Part shown: positions 11,486 to 22,454 of the stretch, piece by piece
How positions within the stretch are numbered: the stretch's first letter is position 1
Layout: every line of letters begins with the position of its first letter
From: Welwitschia mirabilis
Taxonomy: Eukaryota > Gnetophyta > Gnetopsida > Welwitschiales
Direction of reading: 5' to 3'
Length of the DNA stretch: 64,000 nt
Assembly: GCA_051453625.1 (NCBI GenBank)
Contig: JBOZIK010000001.1
Location: forward strand, 189,943,116-190,007,115
Translations under genes and position numbers: made by a program
The notes under the pieces: model-generated
What the model was told of the DNA's origin: nothing
Seen by the model: the letters and a program-made list of their open reading frames with translations, nothing else
Database searches by the model: none

Positions 11486-13239
11486 CCAAAAAAAAAAAAA
11501 AAAAAACTATTAATGAAAAATTAAAAAAGAATAATATGAGTAAAAGCATAAAAATGTATGTTAACATCTTTTAAAGGGGATATATAAATAAAGAGATCTT
11601 TAGTAAAAATAAAACATGCATCAATAGACATATTTTATTCAACATTATAACTAGTTTCATGTTGAGCTTTATCTTTTATATTTTAAGTATTTGAAATATG
11701 TTATTTTACTTAATTTATTTGATAATTCATGGTTTAACACTCTAAATAAATTTTGTACTAATTTAGTAGTTTTAGTTGTAATAGCTTGAGTATAGTTTAG
11801 ATTATATTAGCCCTTATATGAATGCAATAGAAAAGATATTAAGGATTATATTCTATTAAATTCATAATTATGATACAAAAATAAAATTATTACTCAAAAC
11901 ATGCAAGTCTCTAAATGGTGATTAAAATAACCTAGTTCATCTTTATTACCAATCAACTATTTAACTAGTGGAGAATATGAAATGATGGATTATGAGAAAT
12001 TATTTTGTATTAGCTAATGTTTTAGTCTAACTCTGAAATTTATGCATCACTATAATTGGCCTTCATATTCCCACATAAGTTTGAACCCAAAATCAAATAA
12101 GTACATTGTTCTACTACAAGTATACTAAGGTAAATATTCCTAAGAGGGGCCTTTGACAGTGTAATATGGTAGTTGTGGGAACTCTTAGACATATAGGTTC
12201 TAACTCTTTTGACAATGGTTGCACTCCCTTTAATGCACTTTTAAGTATTTCTAAACACTACTGATGAATAGAAGAAGCAAAAACTATGAAGGGACAGTCA
12301 TTCTTTAAGTATTATCTGTGGCATGATTAGTTACTAATGTTTTTATTAACTATATCTAGTCCATCTTAAGCATTTATCTTTAGGAAAAACCAAAAAAAAA
12401 GATATAAAGAAAAAGAAAAAAGAAAACAAAAGTAAACTACAAATACATACCCTAGTAACCCTCTCATATATATTCCTTCATCGATGGTGCATATGTTGTT
12501 AAGTTAGAGGCTAAATTTTTACAATTTCTTATAATTTGGATTTTTGTGGAACAAATTAGTTTTCATAAAAACTTAAGACTAAATAACAAGTTAAAACTTG
12601 GATTTTAATCTTTAAATTTCATTTAAAACATTATTAAGAAATATTTAACCTTTCTAGAAGAATTAGTGGATTGATGATTATAGTTCTTAATATCTAACTC
12701 ATTTCATTCTTATTTGCTAAATTATTAAATAAATTGAAATTTATTAAAATAAAATTATAGTTAGTATTTTACATAATAAGTAAAGTAATTCTTATCTCAT
12801 ATTATACAAATTATTTTCAAAAAGATAAACCCATTTATAATTTCTTTTATTAAAATATCTTTTTAATATTAAATTAGATGTTTTTGTTTATCTTTGACTA
12901 TTGATATAATCCAAATAAAATCTTTTGAAAATAAAAACTAGAAAATAAATTAAAAAAAAAAGAAAATTTTAAATAAACCAAACCCATGCTATAATATTTT
13001 TCACAATGGTTTTGAAATAAAATAAGAGTATTATTTAGTTGTAAGAAAATGAATGAGCTTTGGTAACCAAACATACCTTTAGGACATTTGATGAGAAAAG
13101 GCTTGGATTTTTGTATGAGCATTCTACAACTATGAAAGTAAACTGACTTTACATAGGCTTTGGTGTTAAAAATTGTAGCTCGTGCTAAAGATAATGAAAA
13201 TATTTTTGATAAAAAGCTTTTAGGGAAAAAAGGATAAAA
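11486..13239. other. R element interior without readable coding
   Basis: A poly-A run at about 11,489-11,506 and strongly AT-rich DNA follow. I looked for RT, RNase H and integrase motifs on both strands and found none. If the element is bounded correctly, its pol is absent rather than merely mutated. Confidence 0.4.
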
Positions 13240-13737
13240 ATGGAGTCTACTTTGATATTTGAGAATGTTAAAATTTCAGGTTTGACTAAGTCCCAGACAC
13301 ACTAGTCTACTAATTTATTAGCCATTACAAGAAATTTATTTGATCTAGAAAATCCTGGATCAAACTCTATTTCTTCTAACTTAACTAAAGATGCCATGCT
13401 GATTGCAAATCTTATCCACAACTAGCTTTGCTTGTTCAAAGGATCCTCTTTGAGTAACCTTTATTACTCAAAGCCCCCCTTCAAATTATTGATCAAAGCT
13501 AAAGAATCTATTTTTAATGATGTGTCTAAAAGTACACATCATCTATCAAAGACCCCTTCATTACATGAATAACCCCCTTTTGATGGTGTCTTCAAAAACA
13601 ACTTATATCCTCGCTTCTATGCTATTCCCTTTCTACTCCAAGTGGGATCTTAAAGACCTCCCTTGAGTAACCTTCATTGCTTGAAGGCCTTCTTTGAGTT
13701 ATATCACAAGATAAATGGGAATAAGACAAAAAAATGA
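13240..13737 (+). pseudogene. Broken ORF 2 of R element (unrecognised)
   Basis: A single frame from ATG 13,240 to TGA 13,735-13,737, 166 codons, is kept without any frameshift and has only four internal stops (two TAG, two TAA). By chance this AT-rich DNA should give about 13. It reads MESTLIFENVKISGLTKSQ, then LLAITRNLFDLENPGSNS, then FDGVFKNNLYPRFYAIPFLL and ends YHKINGNKTKK. No membrane segment, zinc motif or known retroelement domain is evident. It lies about 870 bases before the polypurine tract of the R element, where Athila/Tat elements carry an extra ORF, so an accessory ORF is the natural reading. Function unknown. Confidence 0.5.
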
Positions 13738-13779
13738 ATTTAGGCTTCCCTTATTCCTCATTTATCACTTATTTCTTGA

Positions 13780-14060
13780 ACCCCATTTGAGATCCTTGAA
13801 CACCCCCTTAAAAAACAAGGGTTTTCAAAGAACCCTTTAAAAATTTAAAGACCACTTTGAAAATTTGAAGATCCCTTTAAAATTTTCAAGGACCCCTTTA
13901 AATATTTATCTAAAAATTCAAATATCCTTTCCTTTTCTTTAAAAAAAATTATTTTTTCCGAAGAATCCCTTTAAGCTCTCCATATTTTCATTTCAAATAA
14001 ATGTTTCATTTTAAAAGACCCCTTCAAAAATTCCAAAGGTTTCTTCGAAACATTTACCAC
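13780..14060 (+). repeat. Degenerate ~20-bp minisatellite (GACCCCTTTAAAATTTTCAAG-like)
   Basis: A run of imperfect units, each a C-rich word (GACCCCTT, GATCCCTT, GAACCCTTT) followed by AAAAATTT and a short spacer. At least six are clear between 13,815 and 13,910, and stragglers reach 14,060. It follows directly after broken ORF 2, whose 3' part has similar CTTCAAA and CCCCTT words. It may therefore be an expansion of coding sequence. Confidence 0.5.
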
Positions 14061-14598
14061 TTTGAAAAAATCATGGAAGGGCCTTTTAACAATGTTTTAT
14101 TTTTTTAGTTAAAAAAGAAAAAAAAGAAGCATAGAAAATTACTTTTAGGAGTTTTATACAAGCATGTTTTTCTTGTTTCATGTATTTGTTATCTATGAAT
14201 ATCATTCTAATGTATAACAAGAGGTAATGTTAGAATTGTTAGATTTAAATCATTAGAAAATTTTCATTTCTCACATTTTATGTTTTTTTACCTTTCTATA
14301 TGTTATCTATGTTTTTAAATCATAACTATTATTGGTTAAAAAAATGATAACAGTTAATACTATAGTACTATGTTTCTTTTAATTACAAAGACATTTGTAT
14401 ACACTCAAAGAAATATTTTGATATTTAATATATCAGACTTCAAATTTTGAAATTTATCAAAGAAAATTGTTCTATCAATATGATGAGACAGGTATTAAGC
14501 CAATAATGCAAGTCAGGTTCTAACTAGGTAAGATAAAATGAATTTACATTCCCATTAAATGCTTTAAATGTTTGATTATTTGCTAGGGACTAGCAAAG
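14061..14598. other. No feature seen (3' non-coding end of R element)
   Basis: AT-rich DNA leading to the polypurine tract. No frame or repeat could be supported. Confidence 0.4.
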
Positions 14599-14615
14599 TT
14601 TAGGTTTAGGAAAAA
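14599..14615 (+). other. Polypurine tract of R element (degenerate)
   Basis: AGGTTTAGGAAAAA directly precedes the LTR start and follows CTAGGGACTAGCAAAG. That is the layout seen before the LTR at 6,817 and, on the minus strand, beside the H LTRs. It marks the LTR at 14,616 as a 3' LTR on the plus strand. Confidence 0.6.
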
Positions 14616-15786
14616 TGATAAGGCAAAAATTTACATCATGCATAAGATATTTTATGCATAGTTAGATGTTATAAACATAGAATTACTATTTAATTTACAT
14701 AAATAATAGTATTTGTCTTTCACATTTAGGCATTATTCTAGAATTATAGTTTAGGGCTACATATTGATTATAATGCATAATTTATTAATTAATAAAAGTA
14801 ATATTATTATTTTATAGGTTTATGTACCTATAAAATATAATAGCAAGTGTCACAACAACTATTAATGAAGAACAATGAAGTAAGAAAGAAGGAAAGTGAT
14901 CTCATTACAATCAAATGCCACATGGAAAATGGGGGTAAAATCTATTCTGACTACTTTAAATTCATGAATTACATGTAACAATGTACTTTCTTAATATATG
15001 AGGAGCTATTAATCATTTTTGTACAAGTGTTCTCCCTCTAATTACCTAAATACTAGTATGAATACAACCTAGAGCTACCATCATAGGATCTTTTAGAGGC
15101 ACACTTTTCATAACATCCAGGGATGGTAGCAAGCCTTAAGATCAACTTCTTATTCATTTCAGTTGTGACCTAAAAATGAAATATTATTTGTAATCAGTTT
15201 ACTTACCATAGTATAAGCATTATATTTATGAAAAGAATATGTTTGTATTATGATTTTTTTTTGGATTTGTTACATACTGCAGAACTGAAAAGTTATCTTT
15301 TAGAATGTTGTTTTACTTTGTCTACATGCTAAAAAGCATTGTGAACTATTAAATTACTTGAAAAAGTAATAATTTATCTTATCTTTCTCCTATATCTATT
15401 GTTGGAAAGGTATTAGGATATAATGATGAATAGAAGTAGGTGCTATCAAGCATTATCTTACTATTCTTATGTTACTAACCCCCCTTATCTTGTATTTTAT
15501 GTATATACATAGTGAGATAAATTAATAAATCACTTTGTTGTTATAAAAAGCTTATCTTAACAAGTTTTGTAGAAGAACTAGTTCCTACAAGAATATCATT
15601 TTCAGTGATCTAAATAGTAAATTTAAATAAGGCTAATACTTTAGAGTTTTCTAGATCCTTCAAGGTCTCCCCTTAAACAAAATTTATTATGATAAGTTTT
15701 GTATGATCAAGGTTATAATAACATACATTATTCCATATTTTTATCATTATTTACTACATAAATTTACATAAATAATCTTAATTACA
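14616..15786 (+). mobile_element. R-family LTR, copy C (3' LTR)
   Basis: A complete LTR of 1,171 bases from TGATAAGGCA to ATTACA. It matches copy A from its start and copy B at its end. Its TG and CA ends and the preceding polypurine tract fit a plus-strand 3' LTR. With copy B it bounds an element of about 6.3 kb with no recognisable pol. A possible TATA element (TTAATATATG) lies near 14,990. Confidence 0.7.
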
Positions 15787-16004
15787 GGACTAGTCAATCC
15801 ATAAATATCATTTTATAAGTATAGTGTTACATAATTAGATAAATCCCATAGATTTCAAGCATGAAATACATACACTATCATATAGCAGCTAACGAAGCAT
15901 TACATACATATAACACACTAATAAGAATAGGAGTGAAGCATAAAAAAGCTTTACTCTAGACAAATATAATTAAGATAAGGAGTAGAATAGTGACACTAAG
16001 AAGA
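15787..16004. other. No feature seen
   Basis: Junction between the R element and the minus-strand T element. The 3' LTR expected for T is not present here, so T is truncated at this end. Confidence 0.4.
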
Positions 16005-16690
16005 TCATCCACTGCCATCTCCACCATAATACTCACATTCAACAATGGCTGCTGAATACTGAAGATCATATTGAGCTACATCATGATCTTGCCTCGATCC
16101 CTGTCTATAGGAGAAGAATTTAGTCATAGAATGAAATGTAGATGTAAAGCTGTGAATAGACAGGAATTGTCTCCACATCTCATGCTCTATCCTAACCAAG
16201 TACTGATCAATACTACTTAAAGGGATATCATGCTGCTTAGGATGAGGTCTAGGTGACTGCTACTACTACTTATACTTCTAAAATCTCTCTACCTCTTGAA
16301 GCTATCTAAAATCAGTAGGGAAATGAAAAGGGTATCTAATATTACTAATTCTATGGAACTCAGGGTATTTCTGGGTAATTACTTTCTAAATGCTAAAGGG
16401 TGAAGGAATAGCAACAAAACACTAAGAAGAACGTGCATGAAAAATATGGAAAAAGATAAGGATTATAAGGAGCATGTCCGTGCCTAAATAGCTAAAGGAC
16501 TTTAATACATTAAGGAACATATGAGATGTATAAGAAGCACCTAGGATGCTAGACATAATGTAATCTATAAGAAGTACATCAAACAACATAAGATGATTAA
16601 CAGAAAAACCATTGACATAAAGACTAGAATTGAGATTAAGATCATATAGAATAGGTAATATCATATTCAAAGAAGCATGTGGGTTATGAA
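16005..16690 (-). pseudogene. Downstream ORF of T element, plant-transposon-protein type
   Basis: The minus strand carries two readable blocks in order. The first (16,422-16,670) includes NHLMLFDVLLIDYIM, then a block with SHMFLNV and, further on, YLGTDMLLIILIFFHIF. The second (16,005-16,199) includes IEHEMWRQFLSIHSF and ends YYGGDGSG. The first fits the conserved core of the putative plant transposon protein often encoded after pol in Athila/Tat elements: a Leu-rich helix, then His-Met, then a hydrophobic stretch before an IF motif. This assignment is from pattern and position, without an alignment. The blocks are separated by stops. The ORF lies about 1 kb after the integrase on the same strand. 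Confidence 0.45.
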
Positions 16691-17744
16691 TTCCCAGTCA
16701 CCCATGTAGTAAGGTATTTCTAAGACATCAGCTATAGCTCTAGGAGACCTGTGAATGGTAATATCATTTACATTAGACTCCCCTACATTTTTGTCTTCAT
16801 CAAATTAGAGGTTTTGGAAAACCATTACTATAATGCCAATAGGATGTAAGGCATCATCAAGATTAACTAACTATTGCCTTGCCTAATCCCTAACTAATTC
16901 ATTATCTCTGGGAGAAAATGCAACAAATAGCATAGAGTAAACAACTTTGTTAATAAAATTCTAACATGAAAAATCAAGAATAACTACAAGGATAAGGAAA
17001 AGATGAAAAGCAAAAAGCTAAAATAGAACTCATCACCATTTTGGTAGAGCTTTTCTACCTAATGTTAAAAGTGTCATGTAGATCACAACCCAATTATTGA
17101 AATGTTTGATGTAAAAACGAGGTATTAAGTCCAAAAAGAAAATATTTATAATGAGTGAGGCATGTACTATTCTAAAAAGTGGCACTGCAGTGCCATGAAT
17201 AGTGTATTTTTGGTGCTATAGCATCATTATTGCATGATTTACTTGAAATTAAGATGGATTTATAAAAAAAAGAGTAACATAAGCATGAAAATTAAAAAAT
17301 AATAATAAAGTTTGATTTAGAGGTACCATAGAACCTAAGTAACAACTAGTTATACCCTCCAACTTAGATAAAAATTAAGAATTTTTAGTGAAAAATAGAT
17401 AGCTTGGTCACAATTTATTAAAAAAGAAAATAAAAAAGAAAAACTCAAAAATAAAAGCTAAAAATATTTTTTTGATTGATATTTTTTTTTAAAAAAAAAG
17501 AGAAGTAGGTCCTTCCAAAATCTTGTAGATCTTCTAAATGCAACTACATGAGACCATAGCTCTTGTTTCATCATTTAAAAATATCTTTTTTTGAAGTTTT
17601 AAGAAAAATGAAAAATACAAACAAATTTTTCTCTCTTTTATTTTTATATATTTTATCACGTACACATCCAAAAGATGAATTAAAATAGATCTCAATCACA
17701 TTTAAATTTGGATCATTAAATAAGTTGAGTTTAGATCTATTTAC
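16691..17744 (-). other. Spacer between integrase and downstream ORF of T
   Basis: Non-coding as far as I can read. It contains a perfect 16-base palindrome, TGGCACTGCAGTGCCA, at 17,180-17,195. Elements of the Athila group usually have such a spacer. Confidence 0.4.
17180..17195. repeat. Perfect 16-bp palindrome
   Basis: TGGCACTGCAGTGCCA equals its own reverse complement. It is unusually GC-rich for this DNA. No function can be assigned. Confidence 0.7.
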
Positions 17745-18790
17745 TCATTGAACATGACAAGTTTTAGGATCTTGAATGTTAACAGTTACAAAAGGAAAAA
17801 CATGAATAATAGCAAAGGGACATTTCTCTTTAAATCTTAACTTTCTAGGAAATAAATCAAAACAAGAATTAAAAAGTAAAACTTTATCACCTACATGAAA
17901 TATTTTCATAAGAATGATCTGATCATGATAATATTTCATTCATTTTTTAGCAAGAACTTGATTATCATAAGCATTTAATCTTATTTCATCTAATTCATTC
18001 AATTGATATAATCTATGTTTAGCACATCTTTTAAAATTAATATTAATTTTACAAATAGCATCAAAAGCTTGATGTTATATCTCATCAGAAAGAAAACATT
18101 GTTTACCATAAATGAGTTTGAAAGGAGTCATGTCAATGGAAGTTCTAAAAACTATAAGACAAGCCCATAATGCATTAGACAATTTTAAGAACAAATCTTT
18201 TCTATTAGCACTAATTGTTTTTTGAATAATTATAATAAGATCATGATTAGTTACTTTATCTTAGGTAGTGGTTTTAGGATGATAAGCAATAACTACTTTA
18301 TGGGTAATACCACATCAAAGAATAAGGTTTCTATTATTTTATTGCAAAAATGGATTCCTGGATTACTAATGATTACTTTAGGATGATCAAAATGGGATAT
18401 ACCATAATCTTGAAGGAATTCAACAAATCTTAGCATTAAAATCTTTACAACCTTTGGATTCTACTCATTTAAAAACATAATACACATAAATAAGAATATA
18501 AAAATTACCAAAGGAGGGTGGAAATGATCCAACAAGATCAATATGTCAAAGATCAAAATGTTTCAAAACAATGATAGGTTTAAGAGGCATTTCATTTCTC
18601 CTACTAATGCTACCCATTCTTTGTCATTTATCATATGATTTACAAAATTCATTAGCATAAAAAATAGTAGACCAAAAGAAGCCATCATTTAAAACTTTAT
18701 ATGTGATTTTCTTTTCACTAAAAGGATCACCACAAATACCATTATGATAAAATTCTAGTATGTTAATTATTTCATTCTTAGGTACATAGT
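17745..18790 (-). pseudogene. pol: T element integrase (Athila-like)
   Basis: In minus-strand order: a zinc-binding segment with LEFYHNGICGDPF and, later, FCKSYDK before QRMGSISRRNEMP; a core with ITHKVV, YHPKT and then NALWACLIVFRTS with MTPFKLIYGKQC; and a C-terminal part with FHVGDKVLLFNSCFDLF, PRKLRF and VNIQDPKT. The QRxGxISRRxEMP and SxxxLFPxKLR wording is typical of the Athila/Tat branch of Ty3 elements. The domain would join cDNA to the host chromosome. The second zinc-binding His is replaced and several stops and frameshifts break the frame. The last block (17,745-17,939) is still open. Confidence 0.85.
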
Positions 18791-19330
18791 TTTGAAAGAC
18801 CTAATTAGCATAATATTTAAACAAAAGAGGTTGTTTCCAAATAAATTTACATTGTTGATATAGAATTTTTTTAAAATCATAATAAGACATGTTACTAAGA
18901 GGCTTACCATAGGATTTGAAATTACAATATTGGCAAAATTTTCATTGATTTCAAATGAATTCATAGGTATTAAAAGATAAGATAAATGGTCCATAGCTAG
19001 GTTTTTCTTTCTTGATCTATCTTTAATTATAATATTAAATTCTTGTATAAGCAAATCCTAATGCATAAAACAAGGTTTAGTAAAGATAATTTCTAGATAA
19101 CCAATAAGATAGTGGTGAAGTTTTTCAAGATCAAAGATTATAGCTAACATTTTCTTTTCAATAACATTTTCTTTTCAATAGTATAACAATTAAGCTAAGC
19201 ATCATGCAAGGTTTTACTAGTAAAGGAAATGATAAAGGATTTATGCTAAAGAGTTTGACCTAAATCTGCACCTATTGTGAATTACTTGCATCAATTATAA
19301 CTTCAAAAGGAAAATGCCAATTAGGAGATT
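18767..19330 (-). pseudogene. pol: T element RNase H and linker
   Basis: Upstream of the integrase on the minus strand, a segment reads FPFEVIIDASNSQ (the entry strand of RNase H, Asp kept). Its end has LIQEFNIIIKDRSRKKNLAMDH followed by LSYLL, which fits the close of the domain, where the conserved Asp-His stands before Leu-Ser. The middle is rearranged: about 30 bases around 19,150-19,180 are repeated (TTTTCTTTTCAATA twice). It degrades the RNA strand during reverse transcription in an intact relative. Confidence 0.75.
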
Positions 19331-19429
19331 GAAGAATATCTAAAGATGAAAAAATATCTTTAAGTTTTTTAAATGTAAGTTTTTACTCATATGTCTAAGA
19401 AAAAGATGCATCTTTCAGAAGCAATCCAG

Positions 19430-20130
19430 TCAAAGATCTTTTAAGAGAACGAAAAGATGAAATGAAATGGTGATAAAAATCAACATGTCCTAAGAAAGAT
19501 CTTATATTTTTAATATAAGTAGGAGTAGGAAGAGAATGAATGAACCAATCTTAGCAAGATATACTTCTATTCCTTATTTATCTATAATATGATAAGAACA
19601 TGCCTCTAGTAACCATGAAATGACTTTTTTCCTAACTAAGTTTAAGATTGTGATAAATATAATGATTTAAGATTAACTTCAAATGACATTTTTTTGATCA
19701 AAATAATTACCATATAGATAAAAATCATTCATAAATAATTCTAAAAATTCATTAATAAATTTACTAAAAAGACTAGTCATACATCTTTGAAAAGTCGTAG
19801 GAGCATTACATAAATCAAAAGGCATGAGATGATATGCAAAAGTTCTAAAGGATTAAGTAAAAGTGGTTTTTTCATGATCTTCTGGAGATATAGGAATTTA
19901 ATTATAACCACTATATCTATCTAGAAAATAATAATAATGATGGCCATAAAGTTTATCAAAAATTACATTAATAAAAGGAATAGAAAAATGATCTTTTATA
20001 GTATGAATATTAAGAGCATGAAAATCAACACAAATTCACCATTTACCATTCTTCTTTGGGATAACTTATAAAAGAATTACCCATTCACTATCTAAAATGG
20101 ACTAAACAATATTACATTTCTAAAGTCTTA
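19430..20130 (-). pseudogene. pol: T element reverse transcriptase
   Basis: The minus strand shows the fingers and palm in order: VIPKKNGKW, VDFHALN, YYYFLDRYSGYN (catalytic Asp kept, following Gly changed to Arg), EDHEKTTFT, SFRTFAYHLMPFDLCNAPTT, then LFMNDFYLYG at about 19,722-19,736, and IRSFLGHVDFYHHFI. The second motif should have two aspartates; the first is Asn here (GAT to AAT), so the polymerase would be dead even without its stops. Spacing between motifs is normal for the family. It lies in the usual gag-protease-RT-RNase H-integrase order. Confidence 0.88.
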
Positions 20131-20744
20131 TGATTTCTTCTTTAACAATATCCTTAAGCTTTATATTTAGCCTACACTGAGGTTAATGAATAGGTTTGAT
20201 ATTAGGTTTTGAATAAATATGATGAGAATAAAGAAAAGGATGAATACCAACCAAATCATAATAAGACCAAGCAAAAGCTAAATAATGTTGAAGTAATAAA
20301 CTAGTAAGCTAGTTTTCATGAGAAGAAGTTATATGAGCACTAATGATAATAGGTTTAGACTGATTACTACCTAGAACTATATACTTTAGATAATTAGGTA
20401 GAAGTTTTAATTTATTATTAGTAACACTATTACCTAGAAAAAAATTATTTAAAGAAACATTCATTTTCATTTATTTAAAAAATAATTAAAATCTTTAAAA
20501 TAAAGACATTTAATGATATTACTAATTTTATTTAAATCTAAATAAGATGTGATAAGTAATTCATATTTTGCATTCAAACAAAGCATATCATTCAAAATTA
20601 AAAATAAATTATCACTTATAGGTTGAATTTTAGGCACATGTAAATGTTTGTTCAATTTCATAGGTTTTTATTTCAATTAGAAAATACATTCAAGGTAATG
20701 AAAAGATTATGAAAGATAATTTTTAGTATACTAGATCTACAATT
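20131..20744 (-). pseudogene. pol: T element protease-RT linker
   Basis: A readable linker on the minus strand: MKLNKHLHVPKIQ, then a Lys/Asn-rich stretch, then KLLPNYLKYIVLG, HYLAFAWSYYDLVGIHP and LKDIVKEEIIRL. The FAWSYxDLxGIxP block is the segment that precedes the RT fingers in Athila/Tat polyproteins. An open piece of 64 codons remains at 20,467-20,661. The segment is interrupted by several stops. Confidence 0.7.
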
Positions 20745-21100
20745 GATCTCTGCATGTGCTATAGTAAGCAAGGTCTACTAAGAATACTAGGATAACTAGT
20801 AGAATCCATGGGAACTTTAAGAATAATGAATCTAATAGGATAAATTGATTTATTAATTTTAATTAGAATATTTTTCAAAATTCTAAAGGATTTAACCAAG
20901 GTTTCATTAGGCATATAAATAGTTACATTAGTGAGATTGACATGGTTAAATCCTAAGGCATGAAAAATAGTTTATAACATAAGGTTGGCTCTAGATCTTA
21001 AATCTACTAAGGCTTTATCAATAATATGATTACCAATAGTAATAGAGATAGTGGGGAATCTAGAGTCACTTATATTACATAGGAAGTTTTGAGTGCAAAA
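20745..21100 (-). pseudogene. pol: T element aspartic protease
   Basis: The minus strand reads FPTISITIGNHIIDKALVDL, then RSRANLML, then ALGFNHVNLTN and IRFIILKVPMD, ending SYPSILSRPCLL. Fold and order match the pepsin-like retroelement protease, with an ILxRPxL close. The catalytic Asp survives in ALVDL but the next residue, normally Gly, is Arg (GGA to AGA by a single G to A). In active relatives this enzyme cleaves the polyprotein. Confidence 0.8.
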
Positions 21101-21425
21101 CATAAGTAGTAGATGTAGTAATATTTATTGTCTCTATAGAAGGTTGGATCTTTCTTTTACAAGTGCAAAAGTATTTAAGAAACTTGGCATAAGAAGGAAT
21201 TTTCTTAATTACCTTAAAAAGGGGAATATTAATATTAACATATTTAAAAATTTTATGAATATCATCATAGTTACTAAAACCTTTATCAGATTAAATAGGA
21301 CTAGGAAAAGGAATATAATATTCTAATATTCTCTTTTGAAACTTTTCCCTAGAATCAGATTTAAGATTTTTAATTATGTTATTTGAACATAAATCTTCTT
21401 TAGCTTTAGAACTAGGTTTTTAAAT

Positions 21426-21480
21426 TAATTTTCTACTTCTTAATCGGATGGCATTCACATCAGTGTGTTCTTCCAACATA
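21426..21480 (-). pseudogene. gag: T element gag C-terminus (VNAI motif)
   Basis: The minus strand reads MLEEHTDVNAIRLRSRKL. The VNAI block followed by Arg-Ser is a signature near the gag/protease boundary of Athila/Tat elements. It is cut off from the rest of gag by an inserted LTR-like segment at 21,485-22,450. Confidence 0.75.
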
Positions 21481-21484
21481 ATGG

Positions 21485-22450
21485 TTTATTTTGAATGAGG
21501 ATTAAATTAGAAATATAAGTGATGATGTTGAATTTCATGTAAATCTTACTTATTAATGAATTTTTTTCATTATCTCAATTATGTATTTCATTAGTAAATT
21601 AAATTTTTTTATCTATCTTTATACTTACTAATCAATAGATTTAGTTAGTTAGTATGTTAGTAGATTAGTATGCATATATTTCATTATTGCATTTTAGGTA
21701 TAGGATGCTAAGTAGCATGAAGATGAGAGAGAAAGTTAAGGTAGCAAATTAGCATAACAACCCCAACCATATACCTATTCCTCAAGAGAAAATAATGGAA
21801 ACAAAAAACAATTAACAAGGGTATAAAATTGTGATCACCATCAAAGGTGGGGGTATTTTTTGGGAAAATATTCTAGGAATAGACAAGGCAAAAAGATCAA
21901 GGTAGGGAATTCTAGCTAGCCTACAAAGGTGTCAGCAGCATTTTCTCATATTCCATAGTATTACCTACAAAGAAGAACATAATTTGTTAGCTCATATTTA
22001 TGTAACAATTGGTATTTCAATATGAAGCTAAAAAGCATTTGAATATCATTTTGTACATATTTTATTACTTCAAAAAAGTAATATTACTTATATCTTGCTC
22101 CTATTTGTATAGTTGGACTTTTATTACTTAGAAATAAGTATTGCTCTGTAGTTTGTTTAACCTCTCTTATATTTTATTTCTTTTATTATTCCCCATTGGT
22201 GTAGTATTTGTACGTAATAATTAAAATTCAATAAATAATGTAACTAGTTTAAGTAACTTCATCACAAGAATATTATGATAATGAATTTTGAACTAAATGA
22301 TTAGGTCTCAACTAGTTCTTTAGTAAGCCTTTGATGTATTTTTATTTAATGATGTGTGCTTATTTTAGGTTTATAGTATCATAGTTTCTACGTCTTTCCA
22401 ACATTATTTTCTAGTTTCTAATATTAGTTTTTGATATTTTCTATACTTAT
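21485..22450 (+). mobile_element. R-like LTR inserted in T gag (diverged)
   Basis: This stretch separates two parts of the T gag. Its right two-thirds resembles R LTRs, for example ATTACTTCAAAAAAGTAATA followed by TTACTTATATCTTGCTCC and an AGAAATAAGTATTG word in the same order. A purine-rich GGTGGGGGTATTTTTTGGG at about 21,846-21,864 looks like a polypurine tract and LTR start on the plus strand, with about 360 bases of interior before it. Target duplications could not be confirmed, so the limits are approximate. Confidence 0.45.
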
Positions 22451-22454
22451 TTTA

